A DNA stretch of 64,000 bases from assembly GCF_029892045.1 (NCBI RefSeq), contig NZ_CP120368.1, positions 2,602,001-2,666,000 on the forward strand, read 5' to 3'. Position numbers and translations under genes: made by a program. The notes beneath the pieces were generated by a model. That model saw only the letters and a list, made by a program, of their open reading frames with translations, did not search any database and was not told where the DNA came from. The stretch's first letter is position 1. Each line of letters begins with the position of its first letter. Shown piece by piece: positions 53,703-64,000 of the stretch. The stretch is from Sinorhizobium numidicum (GTDB lineage: Bacteria > Pseudomonadota > Alphaproteobacteria > Rhizobiales > Rhizobiaceae).

Positions 53703-55574
53703 TCAACCACCGCCTTCTTCAAACGCATCGATCACCGCCAGGAAAGCTTCGCCATACTTCTCCCGCTTGCTCTCGCCGATGCCGGGAACATCAAGGAGAT
53801 CCTCGAAGCCGCGCGGCCGCTGCTTGGCGAGTGCAATCAGTGTCGTATCCGGGAACACGACATAGGGCGGCACGTCCATGTCGCGGGCAATCGCGAGGCG
53901 CTGCGACCGTAGCTTTTCGAAGAGCTCGAGATCGGAGCCGGCCAGGTCCGAACGCTCGCGCGCCGTCGCAGATTTCGTCCCGCGCGCGGCCTTGCCGGAA
54001 CTCGGACGGTCTTTGCGGAAAAGAACCTGTCGTTCGCGACGAAAGACGCTGCGCGCCTCGGGTTCGAGCTGCAGCGCGCCGAAGGCGGAATGGTCGACCT
54101 TGATCAGCCCGGCGGCAAGCAACTGCCGGAAAACCGATTGCCAGGTGCGTGGCGGCAGATCCTTGCCGGCGCCGAACACCGGCATATCGACATGGCCAAA
54201 TCGTTCGGTCTTCTCGTTGATCGTTCCCATCAGCACGTCGATCACGTGACCAGCACCGAAACGCTCGCCGGTCCGGTAGACGGCGGCAAGCGCCTTGATC
54301 GCGGCTTCCGTTCCGTCCCAGGTCTCGACTGGTTTCAGGCAGGTGTCGCAGTGGCCGCAGCGGCCGGGATGCGCCTCGCCGAAATGCGCGAGGATTGCCT
54401 GCCGCCGGCAACCGGCCGTCTCGCAGATCGCGAGCAGCGTGTTGAGCTTGCCCCGTTCGATGCGCTTGATCTCCTCGGGCGAGCCGCCCTCATCGATCAT
54501 TCTTCGGCGCTGAATGACGTCGGCCATGCCATAGGCCATCCAGACCTCGGAAGGCAGCCCGTCGCGCCCCGCCCTGCCGGTCTCCTGATAATAGGCCTCG
54601 ACCGAGCCCGGCAGGTCGAGATGGGCGACATAGCGCACGTCCGGCTTGTCGATTCCCATGCCGAACGCCACCGTCGCGACGAGGCACAGCCTTTCTTCCT
54701 TTAGGAATGCGTCCTGATGGGCATCGCGCAACGCCCGATCCATACCGGCATGATAGGGAAGCGCGCGTATCCCTTGCGTGTTCAACCATTCCGCCGTGTC
54801 ATCAACCTTGGCGCGCGACAGACAATAGACGATGCCGCTCGCATCCTTGAAGCGGGACAGGAAACGCAGGAGCTGCTGGCGCGGCTGGTCGCGTTCGACG
54901 ATCTCGTAGGCGATGTTCGGCCGGTCGAAGCTGGTGGTGAAAACCCGCGCGCGGTCGAGCCCCAGCCGCTTGATGATGTCGTCCCGCGTGTGCGGGTCGG
55001 CCGTCGCCGTGAGCGCGATGCGCGGGACGCCGGGAAAACGGGATGCGAGACAGCCGAGGCCGCGATATTCCGGCCGGAAGTCATGTCCCCATTGGGAAAC
55101 GCAATGGGCCTCGTCGATCGCAAAAAGCGCTATGTCCGTATCGGCGACCATGTCGGCGAAGGCATCCGTGACGGCGCGCTCAGGCGTGACATAGAGTAGA
55201 TCAAGCGCGCCTGCGGCAAGCGAATGGCGGACCGCAATCGCCTCGTCGCGTGTCAGCGAGGAATTGAGCGCGGCGGCACGAACGCCGAGTTGCTTCAGCG
55301 CTTCCACCTGGTCGCGCATCAGCGCGATCAGCGGAGAGACGACGATGCCGACGCCGTTGCGGCAGAGTGCTGGAACCTGGAAGCACAGCGATTTGCCGGC
55401 ACCCGTCGGGAAAAGAACGACCGCATCGCCGCCTGCCACCACATGCTCGACGACATCCTGCTGTTTGCCGCGGAAGGCCGAATAGCCGTAGACGCGTTTG
55501 AGAACGTCGAGAGGATTGCCGGTGCCTTCCGTTTCGAACAGGCGCGCGGCAGTGCTGTTGTGGCTATCGTGCAT
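53703..55574 (-). CDS. recQ: ATP-dependent DNA helicase RecQ
   Basis: 623 residues from ATG 55574; the frame is open 66 codons upstream through a family C repeat, without similarity. Walker A in [21 protein letters not shown] box in [20 protein letters not shown], motif [16 protein letters not shown]. RecQ-Ct zinc cysteines are in [12 protein letters not shown] and CGHCDTC, and an HRDC domain is at the end ([40 protein letters not shown]). It unwinds DNA in repair. It lies between dnaG and kbl on the same strand. Confidence 0.94.
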   Translation of the reverse strand: MHDSHNSTAARLFETEGTGNPLDVLKRVYGYSAFRGKQQDVVEHVVAGGDAVVLFPTGAGKSLCFQVPALCRNGVGIVVSPLIALMRDQVEALKQLGVRAAALNSSLTRDEAIAVRHSLAAGALDLLYVTPERAVTDAFADMVADTDIALFAIDEAHCVSQWGHDFRPEYRGLGCLASRFPGVPRIALTATADPHTRDDIIKRLGLDRARVFTTSFDRPNIAYEIVERDQPRQQLLRFLSRFKDASGIVYCLSRAKVDDTAEWLNTQGIRALPYHAGMDRALRDAHQDAFLKEERLCLVATVAFGMGIDKPDVRYVAHLDLPGSVEAYYQETGRAGRDGLPSEVWMAYGMADVIQRRRMIDEGGSPEEIKRIERGKLNTLLAICETAGCRRQAILAHFGEAHPGRCGHCDTCLKPVETWDGTEAAIKALAAVYRTGERFGAGHVIDVLMGTINEKTERFGHVDMPVFGAGKDLPPRTWQSVFRQLLAAGLIKVDHSAFGALQLEPEARSVFRRERQVLFRKDRPSSGKAARGTKSATARERSDLAGSDLELFEKLRSQRLAIARDMDVPPYVVFPDTTLIALAKQRPRGFEDLLDVPGIGESKREKYGEAFLAVIDAFEEGGG

Positions 55575-55647
55575 GGAATCGCTTTCGTCGGGCGGGGCAG
55601 TATGGCGTCTCGGTAGGTCGGATGCAAACTGGCGGAGGATTACCCCT

Positions 55648-55770
55648 GGCCCTGCCCTCTTCCCGCAGTCGGGCGAGGGTGTGTCGCGCCTGCGGCTCGA
55701 TAGTGCCCGCGTGATCCTTCTCACCGCGCCCGCGAAAAGGTGCCGGCAGGCGGATGAGGGCAGCCTCAAC
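55648..55770. repeat. dispersed palindromic repeats, family C
   Basis: CTGCCCTCTTCCCGCAGTCGGGCGAGGG and CCTTCTCACCGCGCCCGCGAAAAGGTGCCGGCAGGCGG-type blocks between the recQ start and the dnaG stop. Confidence 0.5.
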
Positions 55771-55784
55771 ATTCGGAAAAAAAC

Positions 55785-57779
55785 CTACCGCGCAGCTGGA
55801 CCCTTCACGCGCCCGGAGAGCACGCCAAAACCCTCGATGATCGCCTCGAGCTTGTCCATGCGGTGAAGTTCGAGCTGCACCTCCTCCATGGCCCGCACGA
55901 GGCGCTGGCCCTGTTCGATATCCTGGGCCGCGGCCGCCTCGGCGATCTCGCGTTCCAGCTCCCGCTTCTGCCAGAGGAGTGCTTTCGTCCGGCGGTGGAG
56001 CGTGAGGGCCTGGAGATAGCCTTCGCGCGCGTCCTCGGTCGCCGCCGCGATCGTCGCCGTCCACAGCCGGGCGTAGCGGACTTGCTGGTCGAGCGCGCCG
56101 ATGAGCGCACCAAATCCCTCGGCCTCCAGTTGCTCCACGAGACTTTCCCGCGTCAGTCGCGGCCCGTTAGTCGCCGCGGCATTGAGGACCGCGGCCCAGC
56201 AGCGCTGCAGGTCGCGGTGATCGAATTCGATGGTCGATATTTCATCATATTCATCGAACAGCAGTTGCGGGTGATTGACAATGGTGAGTGCAAGCACGCT
56301 TTCGCGCAGCACTGGCGGCCGCACGGAACGAGCCGCCTTCATCATCTGGTTAAGCTTCGAACTACCCGCGGTCCCGGCTTCAACAACTGCGCCCATCACA
56401 GGATCGGTAGGCGGCATCGACCTTCTGCCGCCTTGGCGCCCACCCCGGTCGAACGACCGTCGTTGGCTCCTGAACGGCGGCGCGCTGCCTTGCAGGAAGG
56501 CATTCAACCGGTCGCGCATATCCTGGCCGTAATGGCGGCGCACGCTCTCGTCGGCAATGACGGAGGTCACCTGCCTCAGACGCGCTTCCAGTTCGGCGCG
56601 CTTTTCCGGCGTGTCGAAGTCACCGCCCTGAACTTCGCGCAGCCATACCATTTCGGCGAGCGAGCGAGCGTTGGCGAGCACCTTGTCGAACGGCTCGCGT
56701 CCCTCGTGGCGCACGAGGTCGTCGGGGTCCTTGCCATCCGGCAGCATGGCGAAGCGGACGGAACGTCCAGGCTTCAGATGCGGCAGCGCCAGATCGACCG
56801 CGCGATTGGCCGCGCGAATGCCTGCACCGTCACCGTCGAAGCAAAGCACCGGCTGCGGCGTCATCTTCCAGAGAAGGTCGAGCTGGTTTTCGGTGAGCGC
56901 CGTGCCGAGCGGCGCCACTGCATTCTCGATGCCGGCCTGATGGAGCGCGATCACGTCCATATAGCCTTCGACGGCTATGATCGTTCCCGCCCCGTCCGCG
57001 CCTTGCGAAGCGCGTCGGGCGCGCGTGAAATTGAAGAGCACATTGCCCTTGTGGAAGAGCTCGGTCTCGTTCGAATTCAGATATTTGGCCGGCGCATCCG
57101 GCGACATGGCGCGGCCGCCGAAAGCGATCACTTTCTCGCGCGAGGAGAGGATCGGAAACATGATGCGGTCGCGGAAGCGGTCATAGGAGACCGGTATATC
57201 CGGCCCGTGCACCACAAGGCCGCAATCCTCGATCTGCTCCTTGCCGACGCCCTTGCCGGCAAGAAACTCCTTCAGCGCATTGCGGCTGTCAGGCGCAAAG
57301 CCCAGTCGAAATGTCTCGATCGTGCGACCGTTCAAACCGCGCTCGCGCAGATAGGCGCGCGCCTTCGCGCCGTTTGCCGTCTGGAGCTGATCCTGGAAGA
57401 ACTGCGTCGCCAGTTCCATCACGTCGAGCAGGCTCGTGCGTTCCTTCTCCCGCCGCTCGGCCTGAGGGTCCGGCTGCGGCATGGCGACACCTGCCAAGTC
57501 GGCGATCTGCTGCACGGCTTCGGGGAAGCTCAGGCCTTCGAGATCGGTCAGGAATCGGAAATGGTCGCCGGAAACGCCGCAGCCGAAGCAATGATAGCGG
57601 CCCTTGCGATCCTCGCAGTGGAAGCTCGGCGACTTCTCCCCATGGAAGGGGCAGCAGGCCCAGTAGTCGCCGCGCGGGACATTGGTCTTGCGCCGGTCCC
57701 AGGTGACGCGCTTGCCGATCACGTCCGAAATCGGAACGCGGTCGCGTATCTCGTCGAGGAAGGACTGTGAAAAGCGCAT
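55785..57779 (-). CDS. dnaG: DNA primase DnaG
   Basis: 664 residues from ATG 57779; a TTG two codons upstream is in frame. Zinc-binding domain at the N-terminus (CCPFHGEKSPSFHCE, then YHCFGCGVSGD). TOPRIM core with AVEGYMDVIALHQAG and CFDGDGAGIRAANR, and a helical DnaB-interaction domain in the last 150 residues. It makes RNA primers for replication. Located between the yqeY-like gene and recQ. In many bacteria dnaG lies directly before rpoD; here three genes intervene. Confidence 0.95.
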   Translation of the reverse strand: MRFSQSFLDEIRDRVPISDVIGKRVTWDRRKTNVPRGDYWACCPFHGEKSPSFHCEDRKGRYHCFGCGVSGDHFRFLTDLEGLSFPEAVQQIADLAGVAMPQPDPQAERREKERTSLLDVMELATQFFQDQLQTANGAKARAYLRERGLNGRTIETFRLGFAPDSRNALKEFLAGKGVGKEQIEDCGLVVHGPDIPVSYDRFRDRIMFPILSSREKVIAFGGRAMSPDAPAKYLNSNETELFHKGNVLFNFTRARRASQGADGAGTIIAVEGYMDVIALHQAGIENAVAPLGTALTENQLDLLWKMTPQPVLCFDGDGAGIRAANRAVDLALPHLKPGRSVRFAMLPDGKDPDDLVRHEGREPFDKVLANARSLAEMVWLREVQGGDFDTPEKRAELEARLRQVTSVIADESVRRHYGQDMRDRLNAFLQGSAPPFRSQRRSFDRGGRQGGRRSMPPTDPVMGAVVEAGTAGSSKLNQMMKAARSVRPPVLRESVLALTIVNHPQLLFDEYDEISTIEFDHRDLQRCWAAVLNAAATNGPRLTRESLVEQLEAEGFGALIGALDQQVRYARLWTATIAAATEDAREGYLQALTLHRRTKALLWQKRELEREIAEAAAAQDIEQGQRLVRAMEEVQLELHRMDKLEAIIEGFGVLSGRVKGPAAR

Positions 57780-57995
57780 GGACAACGGATACCTCTAGCC
57801 GATCTTCATATAAGCGGCATGGCTGACGGAAGCCACCGCCGTGATCCGCGGGTACCCGCTATTCACAGGCGGCCGGCATGCGCGGTGGGGCGCAGTCGGG
57901 CTGTCCAAGCAAGCATGTCGCGCGACCAAGCGTCGCGTCTGGTGAGGATAAGTCGGAGCGAAGGGCGCCCGCCAAACCGCGGCGGGCGCGCCAGC

Positions 57996-58445
57996 TTACT
58001 TCAGCAGCTCCTTGACGACGCCGGAGGCCTTGGCGAAATCCATCTGGCCGGGATAGCGCTCCTTCAGCGCGTTCATGCACTTGCCCATGTCGCGAAGGCC
58101 ATGGGCTCCCGTCTCGGCGACGATTGCGGCACAGGCCTGCTTCACCTTCTCTTCGGAGAGCTGCGCGGGCAGGAATTGGTTGATGATCGCGATTTCCTGC
58201 CGCTCCTGCTCCGCGAGTTCGGGACGGCCACCCTCGTCGTAGATGCGAGCCGATTCCTCACGCTGTTTGATCATCTTGGCAAGGATCTGCAAGATCTCGT
58301 CGTCACCGACCGGGTCCTTGCCCTGACCGCGATTGGCAATGTCGCGATCCTTGATCGCAGCCTGGATCAGCCGAACGGTCGATGTGCGTCGCGTATCCTT
58401 GGCTTTGAGTGCCTCTTTCAGTGCGTTGGCGAGTTGGTCGCGCAT
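57996..58445 (-). CDS. GatB/YqeY domain-containing protein
   Basis: 149 residues. YqeY pattern: MRDQLANALKEALKAKDTRRTSTVRLIQAAIKDRDI, ILAKMIKQREESARIYDEGGRPELAEQE, FLPAQLSEEKVKQ and the tail PGQMDFAKASGVVKELL. It resembles the tRNA-binding tail of GatB; may take part in tRNA-dependent amidation, not proven. Followed by dnaG on the same strand and divergent from carA, the normal alphaproteobacterial order. Confidence 0.9.
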   Translation of the reverse strand: MRDQLANALKEALKAKDTRRTSTVRLIQAAIKDRDIANRGQGKDPVGDDEILQILAKMIKQREESARIYDEGGRPELAEQERQEIAIINQFLPAQLSEEKVKQACAAIVAETGAHGLRDMGKCMNALKERYPGQMDFAKASGVVKELLK

Positions 58446-58770
58446 GTCTTACTCCATGTCAAAACCGGCCCGCGCTACCTGTGCCCGGAACCGGTTCGAA
58501 TACATCGTTGTTGTCGTCGTCTTAAACCAGTGCGGCGGGCGCAATCAAACGGATTACGCAACCGCTTGAATTCTAAGGAACTTTATTTCCCGGCAATTCA
58601 CAGCGGCTGGTTGACCCGGTGAACGCCTTTGGCTATTTTCCGGCACCTGCACGACATCGGCATGAATCCATTTTTCGCGGGGCTTCCGCGCGCCATGCCG
58701 CATGCATTTGAAATGGCGACGAACCGACCGGCTTTCAAGCCTCGCTTTCCGCCGCAACGGGATAGGAACG

Positions 58771-59976
58771 ATGACCGCGACACCCGCATGGACAACCCAG
58801 CAACCCACCGCCCTGCTCGTTCTGGCCGACGGCACGGTGATCGAAGGCAAGGGCATCGGCGCGACCGGTAAGGTTCAGGCCGAGGTCTGCTTCAACACGG
58901 CGCTGACCGGCTATCAGGAGATACTGACCGATCCGTCCTATCTCGGTCAGATCGTCACCTTCACCTTCCCGCATATCGGCAATATCGGCACCAATGACGA
59001 GGACATCGAGGACCTGACGCCCGCCGCTCGCCACGGCGCCGTCGGCGTGATCTTCAAGGCCGACATCACCGAACCGTCCAACTATCGCGCCGCCAAGCAT
59101 CTCGACGCCTGGCTGAAGGCGCGCGGCATCGTCGGCCTCTGCGGCATCGATACGCGGGCGCTGACCGCCTGGATCCGCGAGAACGGCATGCCGAACGCCG
59201 TTATCGCTCACGATTCGTCCGGCGTCTTCGACATCGAGCTTCTGAAGGCCGAGGCAAAGGCCTGGAGCGGCCTCGAAGGCCTCGATCTCGCCAAGGTCGC
59301 GACATCCGGCCAGTCCTACCGGTGGAACGAGAAGCCGTGGGTATGGAACGAAGGTCATTCGACGCTCGGGGAAACGGAAGCCGCCTATCACGTCGTCGCG
59401 CTCGACTATGGGGTCAAGCGCAACATTCTCCGTCTTTTCGCCGGCCTCAACTGCCGGGTGACCGTCGTTCCCGCCCAGACGAGCGCGGAAGAGGTTCTGG
59501 CGTTGAAGCCGGACGGCATCTTCCTTTCGAACGGGCCTGGAGACCCGGCGGCCACCGGCACCTATGCGGTGCCTGTGATCCAGGATCTGTTGAAGACCGA
59601 GATTCCTGTCTTCGGCATCTGCCTCGGCCATCAGATGCTGGCGCTGGCGCTCGGCGCCAAGACCGAGAAAATGCACCAGGGCCATCACGGCGCCAACCAC
59701 CCGGTCAAGGACCACACCACAGGCAAGGTCGAGATCGTCTCCATGAACCATGGCTTCGCGGTTGATTCGAAATCGCTGCCGCAAGGCGTTGAGGAGACTC
59801 ACATTTCGCTCTTCGACGGCACCAATTGCGGCCTGCGTGTCGCCGGCAAGCCGGTCTTCTCCGTCCAGCACCATCCGGAGGCTTCCCCCGGCCCGCAGGA
59901 CAGCCACTACCTCTTCCGCCGCTTCCTCAATCTGGTGCGGCAGAAGAAGGGCGAGCCGGCGCTCGCCGAACGCTGA
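58771..59976 (+). CDS. carA: carbamoyl-phosphate synthase small subunit
   Basis: 401 residues from ATG 58771 (GATAGGAACG before it); an upstream frame has no family similarity. The N-terminal CPSase domain includes FNTALTGYQEILTDPSYLGQIVTFTFPHIGN. The class-I glutamine amidotransferase domain has its nucleophile in FGICLGHQML (Cys284) and the catalytic His-Glu in QHHPEASPG. It releases ammonia from glutamine for CarB, feeding pyrimidine and arginine synthesis. carB is not in the window. The 325-base gap before it (58446-58770) shows no gene; it holds the divergent promoters. A terminator follows at 60001. Confidence 0.96.
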   Translation: MTATPAWTTQQPTALLVLADGTVIEGKGIGATGKVQAEVCFNTALTGYQEILTDPSYLGQIVTFTFPHIGNIGTNDEDIEDLTPAARHGAVGVIFKADITEPSNYRAAKHLDAWLKARGIVGLCGIDTRALTAWIRENGMPNAVIAHDSSGVFDIELLKAEAKAWSGLEGLDLAKVATSGQSYRWNEKPWVWNEGHSTLGETEAAYHVVALDYGVKRNILRLFAGLNCRVTVVPAQTSAEEVLALKPDGIFLSNGPGDPAATGTYAVPVIQDLLKTEIPVFGICLGHQMLALALGAKTEKMHQGHHGANHPVKDHTTGKVEIVSMNHGFAVDSKSLPQGVEETHISLFDGTNCGLRVAGKPVFSVQHHPEASPGPQDSHYLFRRFLNLVRQKKGEPALAER

Positions 59977-60000
59977 GAAGAGCCGCAAGGCAAGAGAAGA

Positions 60001-60024
60001 GGCCCGCCACGTGCGGGCCTTTTT
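60001..60024 (+). terminator. Rho-independent terminator after carA
   Basis: GGCCCGC-CACGT-GCGGGCC followed by TTTTT. It lies 24 bases after carA and just beyond the end of the convergent LysR gene. Confidence 0.85.
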
Positions 60025-60028
60025 GCGA

Positions 60029-60919
60029 TCAGGCGTCGCCAAGCCGGGCGGCGATGAAATCGACCGCCGCGCGCACCGAGGGCAGTTGTCCGCGCCTGTG
60101 CGGCATCAAAATCGTCGTCGTCACCTTGCCGGCCGTCCATTCCGGAAGAATGCGGACAAGGGCACCGCTTGCGATCTCCTCATGACAAAGCTTGCCGGGC
60201 AAGGTGGTGATGCCGAGGCCGGCCATGGCAGCCTCGCGTAAAACGCGGGATTCGTCGGCAACGAAGCGCGGTCTTGGCGAAACCGCGACCACCGAACCAT
60301 CCGCGTGCTGCATCGTCCAGCCTTCGGCCGTTAGCGATGTAAGCAGACCGTCATGCTGCTCGATATCTTCTGGCTTCTGAGGCAGCCCGCATCGGTCCAA
60401 ATAGAGAGGCGAAGCGACGAGCAGCTTGGCCTCCGAACCGACCCGCCGTTGCACGAGATCGGAATCCGGTAGCGGCGCGAAATGATCGCGCACCGCGAGG
60501 TCGAAGCTTTCCTGGATGATGTCGACGAAGCGGTCCGTCGCATGCAGCACGACACGCACCTTCGGATAGGCGAGCGCGAGTTGCGGCAGAAGCGGCGCCA
60601 GCGAAAGCTGCGCGGTCGGAACGGAAGCCGTGATCCTGACTGTGCCGCTCGGCTCGGCAAGCCTGCCCTTGACAACGTTCTCCGCCGCCTCCGCCTCGAT
60701 CAGCATGGCTGCGGCGTGGCGATAGAAGTCCTCGCCCGTCTCGGTAACGGCAAAGCGGCGCGATGTGCGATTGATGAGGCGGACGCCGAGGTCCCGTTCG
60801 AGCTCCGCCACGCGCTTGCTGAGCGTCGATTTCGGCACGTTGAGCGCCCGCGCCGCCGGTGCAAAGCCTTTGTGATCCACGACGTGGACGAAGAAGGTGA
60901 AATCATTGAGGTTTGCCAT
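60029..60919 (-). CDS. LysR-type transcriptional regulator
   Basis: 296 residues from ATG 60919. HTH at the N-terminus: [40 protein letters not shown]. The effector domain carries [19 protein letters not shown] and [25 protein letters not shown], a CrgA/DsdC-like subgroup. Divergent from the SDR gene, with a strong dyad between them, so the SDR/imine-reductase-like pair is the likely target. Confidence 0.88.
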   Translation of the reverse strand: MANLNDFTFFVHVVDHKGFAPAARALNVPKSTLSKRVAELERDLGVRLINRTSRRFAVTETGEDFYRHAAAMLIEAEAAENVVKGRLAEPSGTVRITASVPTAQLSLAPLLPQLALAYPKVRVVLHATDRFVDIIQESFDLAVRDHFAPLPDSDLVQRRVGSEAKLLVASPLYLDRCGLPQKPEDIEQHDGLLTSLTAEGWTMQHADGSVVAVSPRPRFVADESRVLREAAMAGLGITTLPGKLCHEEIASGALVRILPEWTAGKVTTTILMPHRRGQLPSVRAAVDFIAARLGDA

Positions 60920-60939
60920 AACATCCCAATCGTCTGCAA

Positions 60940-60960
60940 ATGTGGACGATACGTCCACAT
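60940..60960. promoter_or_regulatory. LysR operator-like perfect palindrome
   Basis: ATGTGGACG-ATA-CGTCCACAT, nine-base arms without mismatch, 21 bases upstream of the LysR start and 68 upstream of the SDR start. A third half-site CGTCCAC lies near 60982. It suits a LysR dimer-pair site for divergent control. Confidence 0.6.
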
Positions 60961-61027
60961 CAGCCCCACTAGCACAACTTCGTCCACGAATGCATCTCTT
61001 CGTTCATCCAAACCGAAGAGGAACATC

Positions 61028-61789
61028 ATGACGAACTATCAGGACAAAAAAGCCGTCGTGATCGGCGGCACCCATGGAATGGGACTGGCGACGGTCAAGC
61101 GTCTCGTACACGGCGGCGCGGAGGTGCTGCTGACCGGGCGCAACGAGGACAATCTCGCCAAGATTCGGCGGGAGTTCGGTGCACGCGTTCACGCCCTGCG
61201 CTCGAATATCGCCGATATCAACGACATCGCTATTCTCGGCGCGGCCGCCGGGCAGAAGCTCGGCGCGATCGATCTTCTGCACATCAATGCCGGCATCTCC
61301 GAACTGGAGCCCTTTGATCAGGTGAGCGAGGCCTCATACGATCGCCAGTTCGCGGTCAACACCAAGGGCGCATTCTTCACCGTCCAGCGGTTGGCGCCGC
61401 TCATCCGCGAAGGCGGCTCGATCGTCTTCACCTCCTCCGTCGCCGACGAGGGCGGGCATCCGGGCATGAGCGTCTACAGCGCCACCAAGGCGGCACTCGT
61501 CTCCTTCGCCTCCGTGCTCGCGGCCGAACTGCTGCCGCGTGGCATCCGCGTCAACACGGTCAGCCCCGGCTTCATCGACACGCCGACGAAAGGCGTTGCC
61601 GGCCTGACCGAAACCGAACGCGCCGAGTTCAAGGCGCTGGGCGACACCATCACGCCGATGAAGCGCAACGGCACGGCCGACGAGGTGGCGCGCGCGGTGC
61701 TGTTTCTCGCCTTCGAGGCAACTTTCACGACGGGAGCAAAACTCGCGGTCGATGGCGGCCTCGGCCAGAAGCTCTCCATCCCGGCCTGA
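61028..61789 (+). CDS. short-chain dehydrogenase/reductase (SDR)
   Basis: 253 residues. Classical SDR: cofactor motif [16 protein letters not shown] (Gly-rich), LHINAGISE, catalytic Ser in [11 protein letters not shown], and Tyr-X3-Lys in [15 protein letters not shown], then [13 protein letters not shown]. Arg in LLTGRNED suggests NADPH. ATG 61028 follows GAAGAGGAACATC. Followed 22 bases later by an imine-reductase-like gene. Substrate unknown. Confidence 0.88.
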   Translation: MTNYQDKKAVVIGGTHGMGLATVKRLVHGGAEVLLTGRNEDNLAKIRREFGARVHALRSNIADINDIAILGAAAGQKLGAIDLLHINAGISELEPFDQVSEASYDRQFAVNTKGAFFTVQRLAPLIREGGSIVFTSSVADEGGHPGMSVYSATKAALVSFASVLAAELLPRGIRVNTVSPGFIDTPTKGVAGLTETERAEFKALGDTITPMKRNGTADEVARAVLFLAFEATFTTGAKLAVDGGLGQKLSIPA

Positions 61790-61811
61790 TATGACAAAGG
61801 AAAGAAGAACC

Positions 61812-62684
61812 ATGAGCAGGATTTCCATTCTCGGCCTCGGCGCCATGGGCAGCGCGCTTGCCGCGACTCTCATCCGCAAGGGCCACTCGGTAATCGTCTG
61901 GAACCGAACGCGCTCCCGCGCTGAACCGCTTGCTGCCGCCGGTGCAAAAATCGCCGCGAGCCCAGCCGAGGCAATTGCAGCAGCGGAGCTGACGATCCTC
62001 TGTGTCGTTGATTACGACGCCGCGCGCTCGGTGCTGACGCAGGCAGAGGACGTGCTCGTCGGGCGTTATCTCGTCAATCTGACCAACGGCACGCCGGGCG
62101 ACGCGAGAGACCTGGGGACCTGGCTGGACGCGAAGGGCGCGACCTATCTCGACGGCGGCATCATGGCGATCCCGCCGATGATCGGGGACACCGGCGCTTT
62201 GATTCTCTACAGCGGCTCAACCAACCTTTTCGAGCGGCACCGCGCAGTGCTCGACGCGCTCGCCGTAAGCCGCCACCTTGGAGACGATCCGGGCCTCGCA
62301 GCGCTTCACGATCTGGCCCTGCTTTCCGGAATGTACGGCCTCTTCTCAGGCTTCCTGCATGCGAGCGCCTTGGTGACGAGCGGCGGCGGCAAGGCCGTCG
62401 ACTTCCTGCCGCTGCTCCTCTCATGGATCGAAGCAATGAGCGGCACCCTGCCCGACCTCGCCGGCAAGATCGACAGCGGTTTGCACAGTCGGAATGTCGT
62501 CTCGAACATCGAGATGCAGAAGATCGCTCTCGAGAACATCGTCAGAGCGAGCCGGGAACAGGGCGTCGCGCCCGATTTCATCGAGCCAATGCTGCGGCTT
62601 GCGGGTCAGCGGGTCGCCGAGGGTCATAACGCCGACGACATCTCCGCCGTAGTCGAATTGATCCAGAGGCAAAAGCGAACCTGA
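61812..62684 (+). CDS. NAD(P)-binding oxidoreductase of the beta-hydroxyacid dehydrogenase/imine reductase group
   Basis: 290 residues. Rossmann start ISILGLGAMGSALAATLIRKGHSVIVWNRTRSRAEPL, the NRT-R pattern favouring NADPH. The LVNLTNGTPGDARDLGTWLDAKGATYLDGGIMAIP segment and the C-terminal helical domain (SGMYGLFSGFLHASAL) match imine-reductase-like proteins better than 6-phosphogluconate dehydrogenase, where a Lys is expected in the second half. ATG 61812 chosen over an upstream frame that overlaps the SDR gene. Co-transcribed with the SDR gene. Confidence 0.83.
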   Translation: MSRISILGLGAMGSALAATLIRKGHSVIVWNRTRSRAEPLAAAGAKIAASPAEAIAAAELTILCVVDYDAARSVLTQAEDVLVGRYLVNLTNGTPGDARDLGTWLDAKGATYLDGGIMAIPPMIGDTGALILYSGSTNLFERHRAVLDALAVSRHLGDDPGLAALHDLALLSGMYGLFSGFLHASALVTSGGGKAVDFLPLLLSWIEAMSGTLPDLAGKIDSGLHSRNVVSNIEMQKIALENIVRASREQGVAPDFIEPMLRLAGQRVAEGHNADDISAVVELIQRQKRT

Positions 62685-62746
62685 TTTCAAGGCGTTAGGA
62701 CTGCCGTTTGAAACGGAGTGGCAGATCATTGAATCATTTTCGGAAC

Positions 62747-62772
62747 AAGGCCCGCCGACAACGACGGGCCTT
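62747..62772. terminator. bidirectional terminator-like hairpin
   Basis: AAGGCCCG at 62747-62754 pairs with CGGGCCTT at 62765-62772 in the gap between the convergent oxidoreductase and aatA genes. T content after the stem is modest. Confidence 0.6.
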
Positions 62773-62791
62773 CGTCTATCGGAAACAGCTC

Positions 62792-64000
<1,209 letters not shown>

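Overview
The window looks like chromosomal DNA from a fast-growing rhizobium of the Sinorhizobium/Ensifer type. The base composition is high in GC. The housekeeping block carA, yqeY-like, dnaG, recQ, kbl, tdh, rpoD plus aatA is read with confidence. Two TGA-N9-TCA palindromes of the RirA (iron) type sit before a siderophore receptor, and three families of short dispersed palindromes like those known from rhizobial genomes are scattered through the non-coding DNA. The genus is inferred from gene content and not proved.

Region by region. 1-2.5 kb: end of a CocE/NonD hydrolase, then an alpha/beta hydrolase plus ACT-domain pair. 2.6-9.2 kb: LysR regulator, a complete polyamine-type ABC transporter (binding protein, ATPase, two permeases) and a gamma-aminobutyraldehyde-type dehydrogenase, together a likely putrescine uptake and oxidation unit. 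9.5-13.7 kb: iron unit with two RirA-type boxes, TonB-dependent siderophore receptor, FhuF-type reductase and a siderophore-binding protein. 14.5-22.2 kb: a non-pyrrolysine MttB-family methyltransferase with two 815-residue FAD/GcvT dehydrogenases and a divergent LysR, fitting betaine/dimethylglycine/sarcosine demethylation. 22-29 kb: hydrolase, Lrp/methionine-gamma-lyase-like pair, TetR-VOC with a divergent enoyl-CoA hydratase, and a frameshifted DUF1772 gene facing a TetR gene across two operator-like elements.

29.3-30.9 kb: a cobalamin riboswitch whose aptamer appears to hold a dispersed repeat, followed by cbtB and cbtA (cobalt uptake). 31-34.3 kb: a GH144-like glucoamylase-family protein coupled to a second FhuF-like [2Fe-2S] protein, and a von Willebrand protein. 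34.4-38.5 kb: the least familiar unit, an XRE regulator, a SARP/BTAD-TolB-TPR regulator, a 71-residue protein and a YcaO enzyme, tightly packed on one strand. It is my best candidate for an undescribed system (possibly a peptide-modification cassette). 38.7 kb holds an unusual (GA)n tract.

39.4-42.3 kb: a decayed integrative element bounded by 18-bp direct repeats of the 3' end of a tRNA with CAU anticodon. It contains a truncated tyrosine recombinase, a truncated IS5-type transposase, clustered TTTGCCAA motifs near both ends, and two small unknown genes. 42.4-48.4 kb: small conserved genes (SIMPL, NTF2-like, YjbQ, DUF1428, VOC, lytic transglycosylase, a frameshifted DUF2066 gene, GYD), separated by repeats. 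48.6-64 kb: the core replication, transcription and metabolism block, ending with a LysR/SDR/imine-reductase-like cassette and aatA. I saw no CRISPR array, rRNA or intact prophage.
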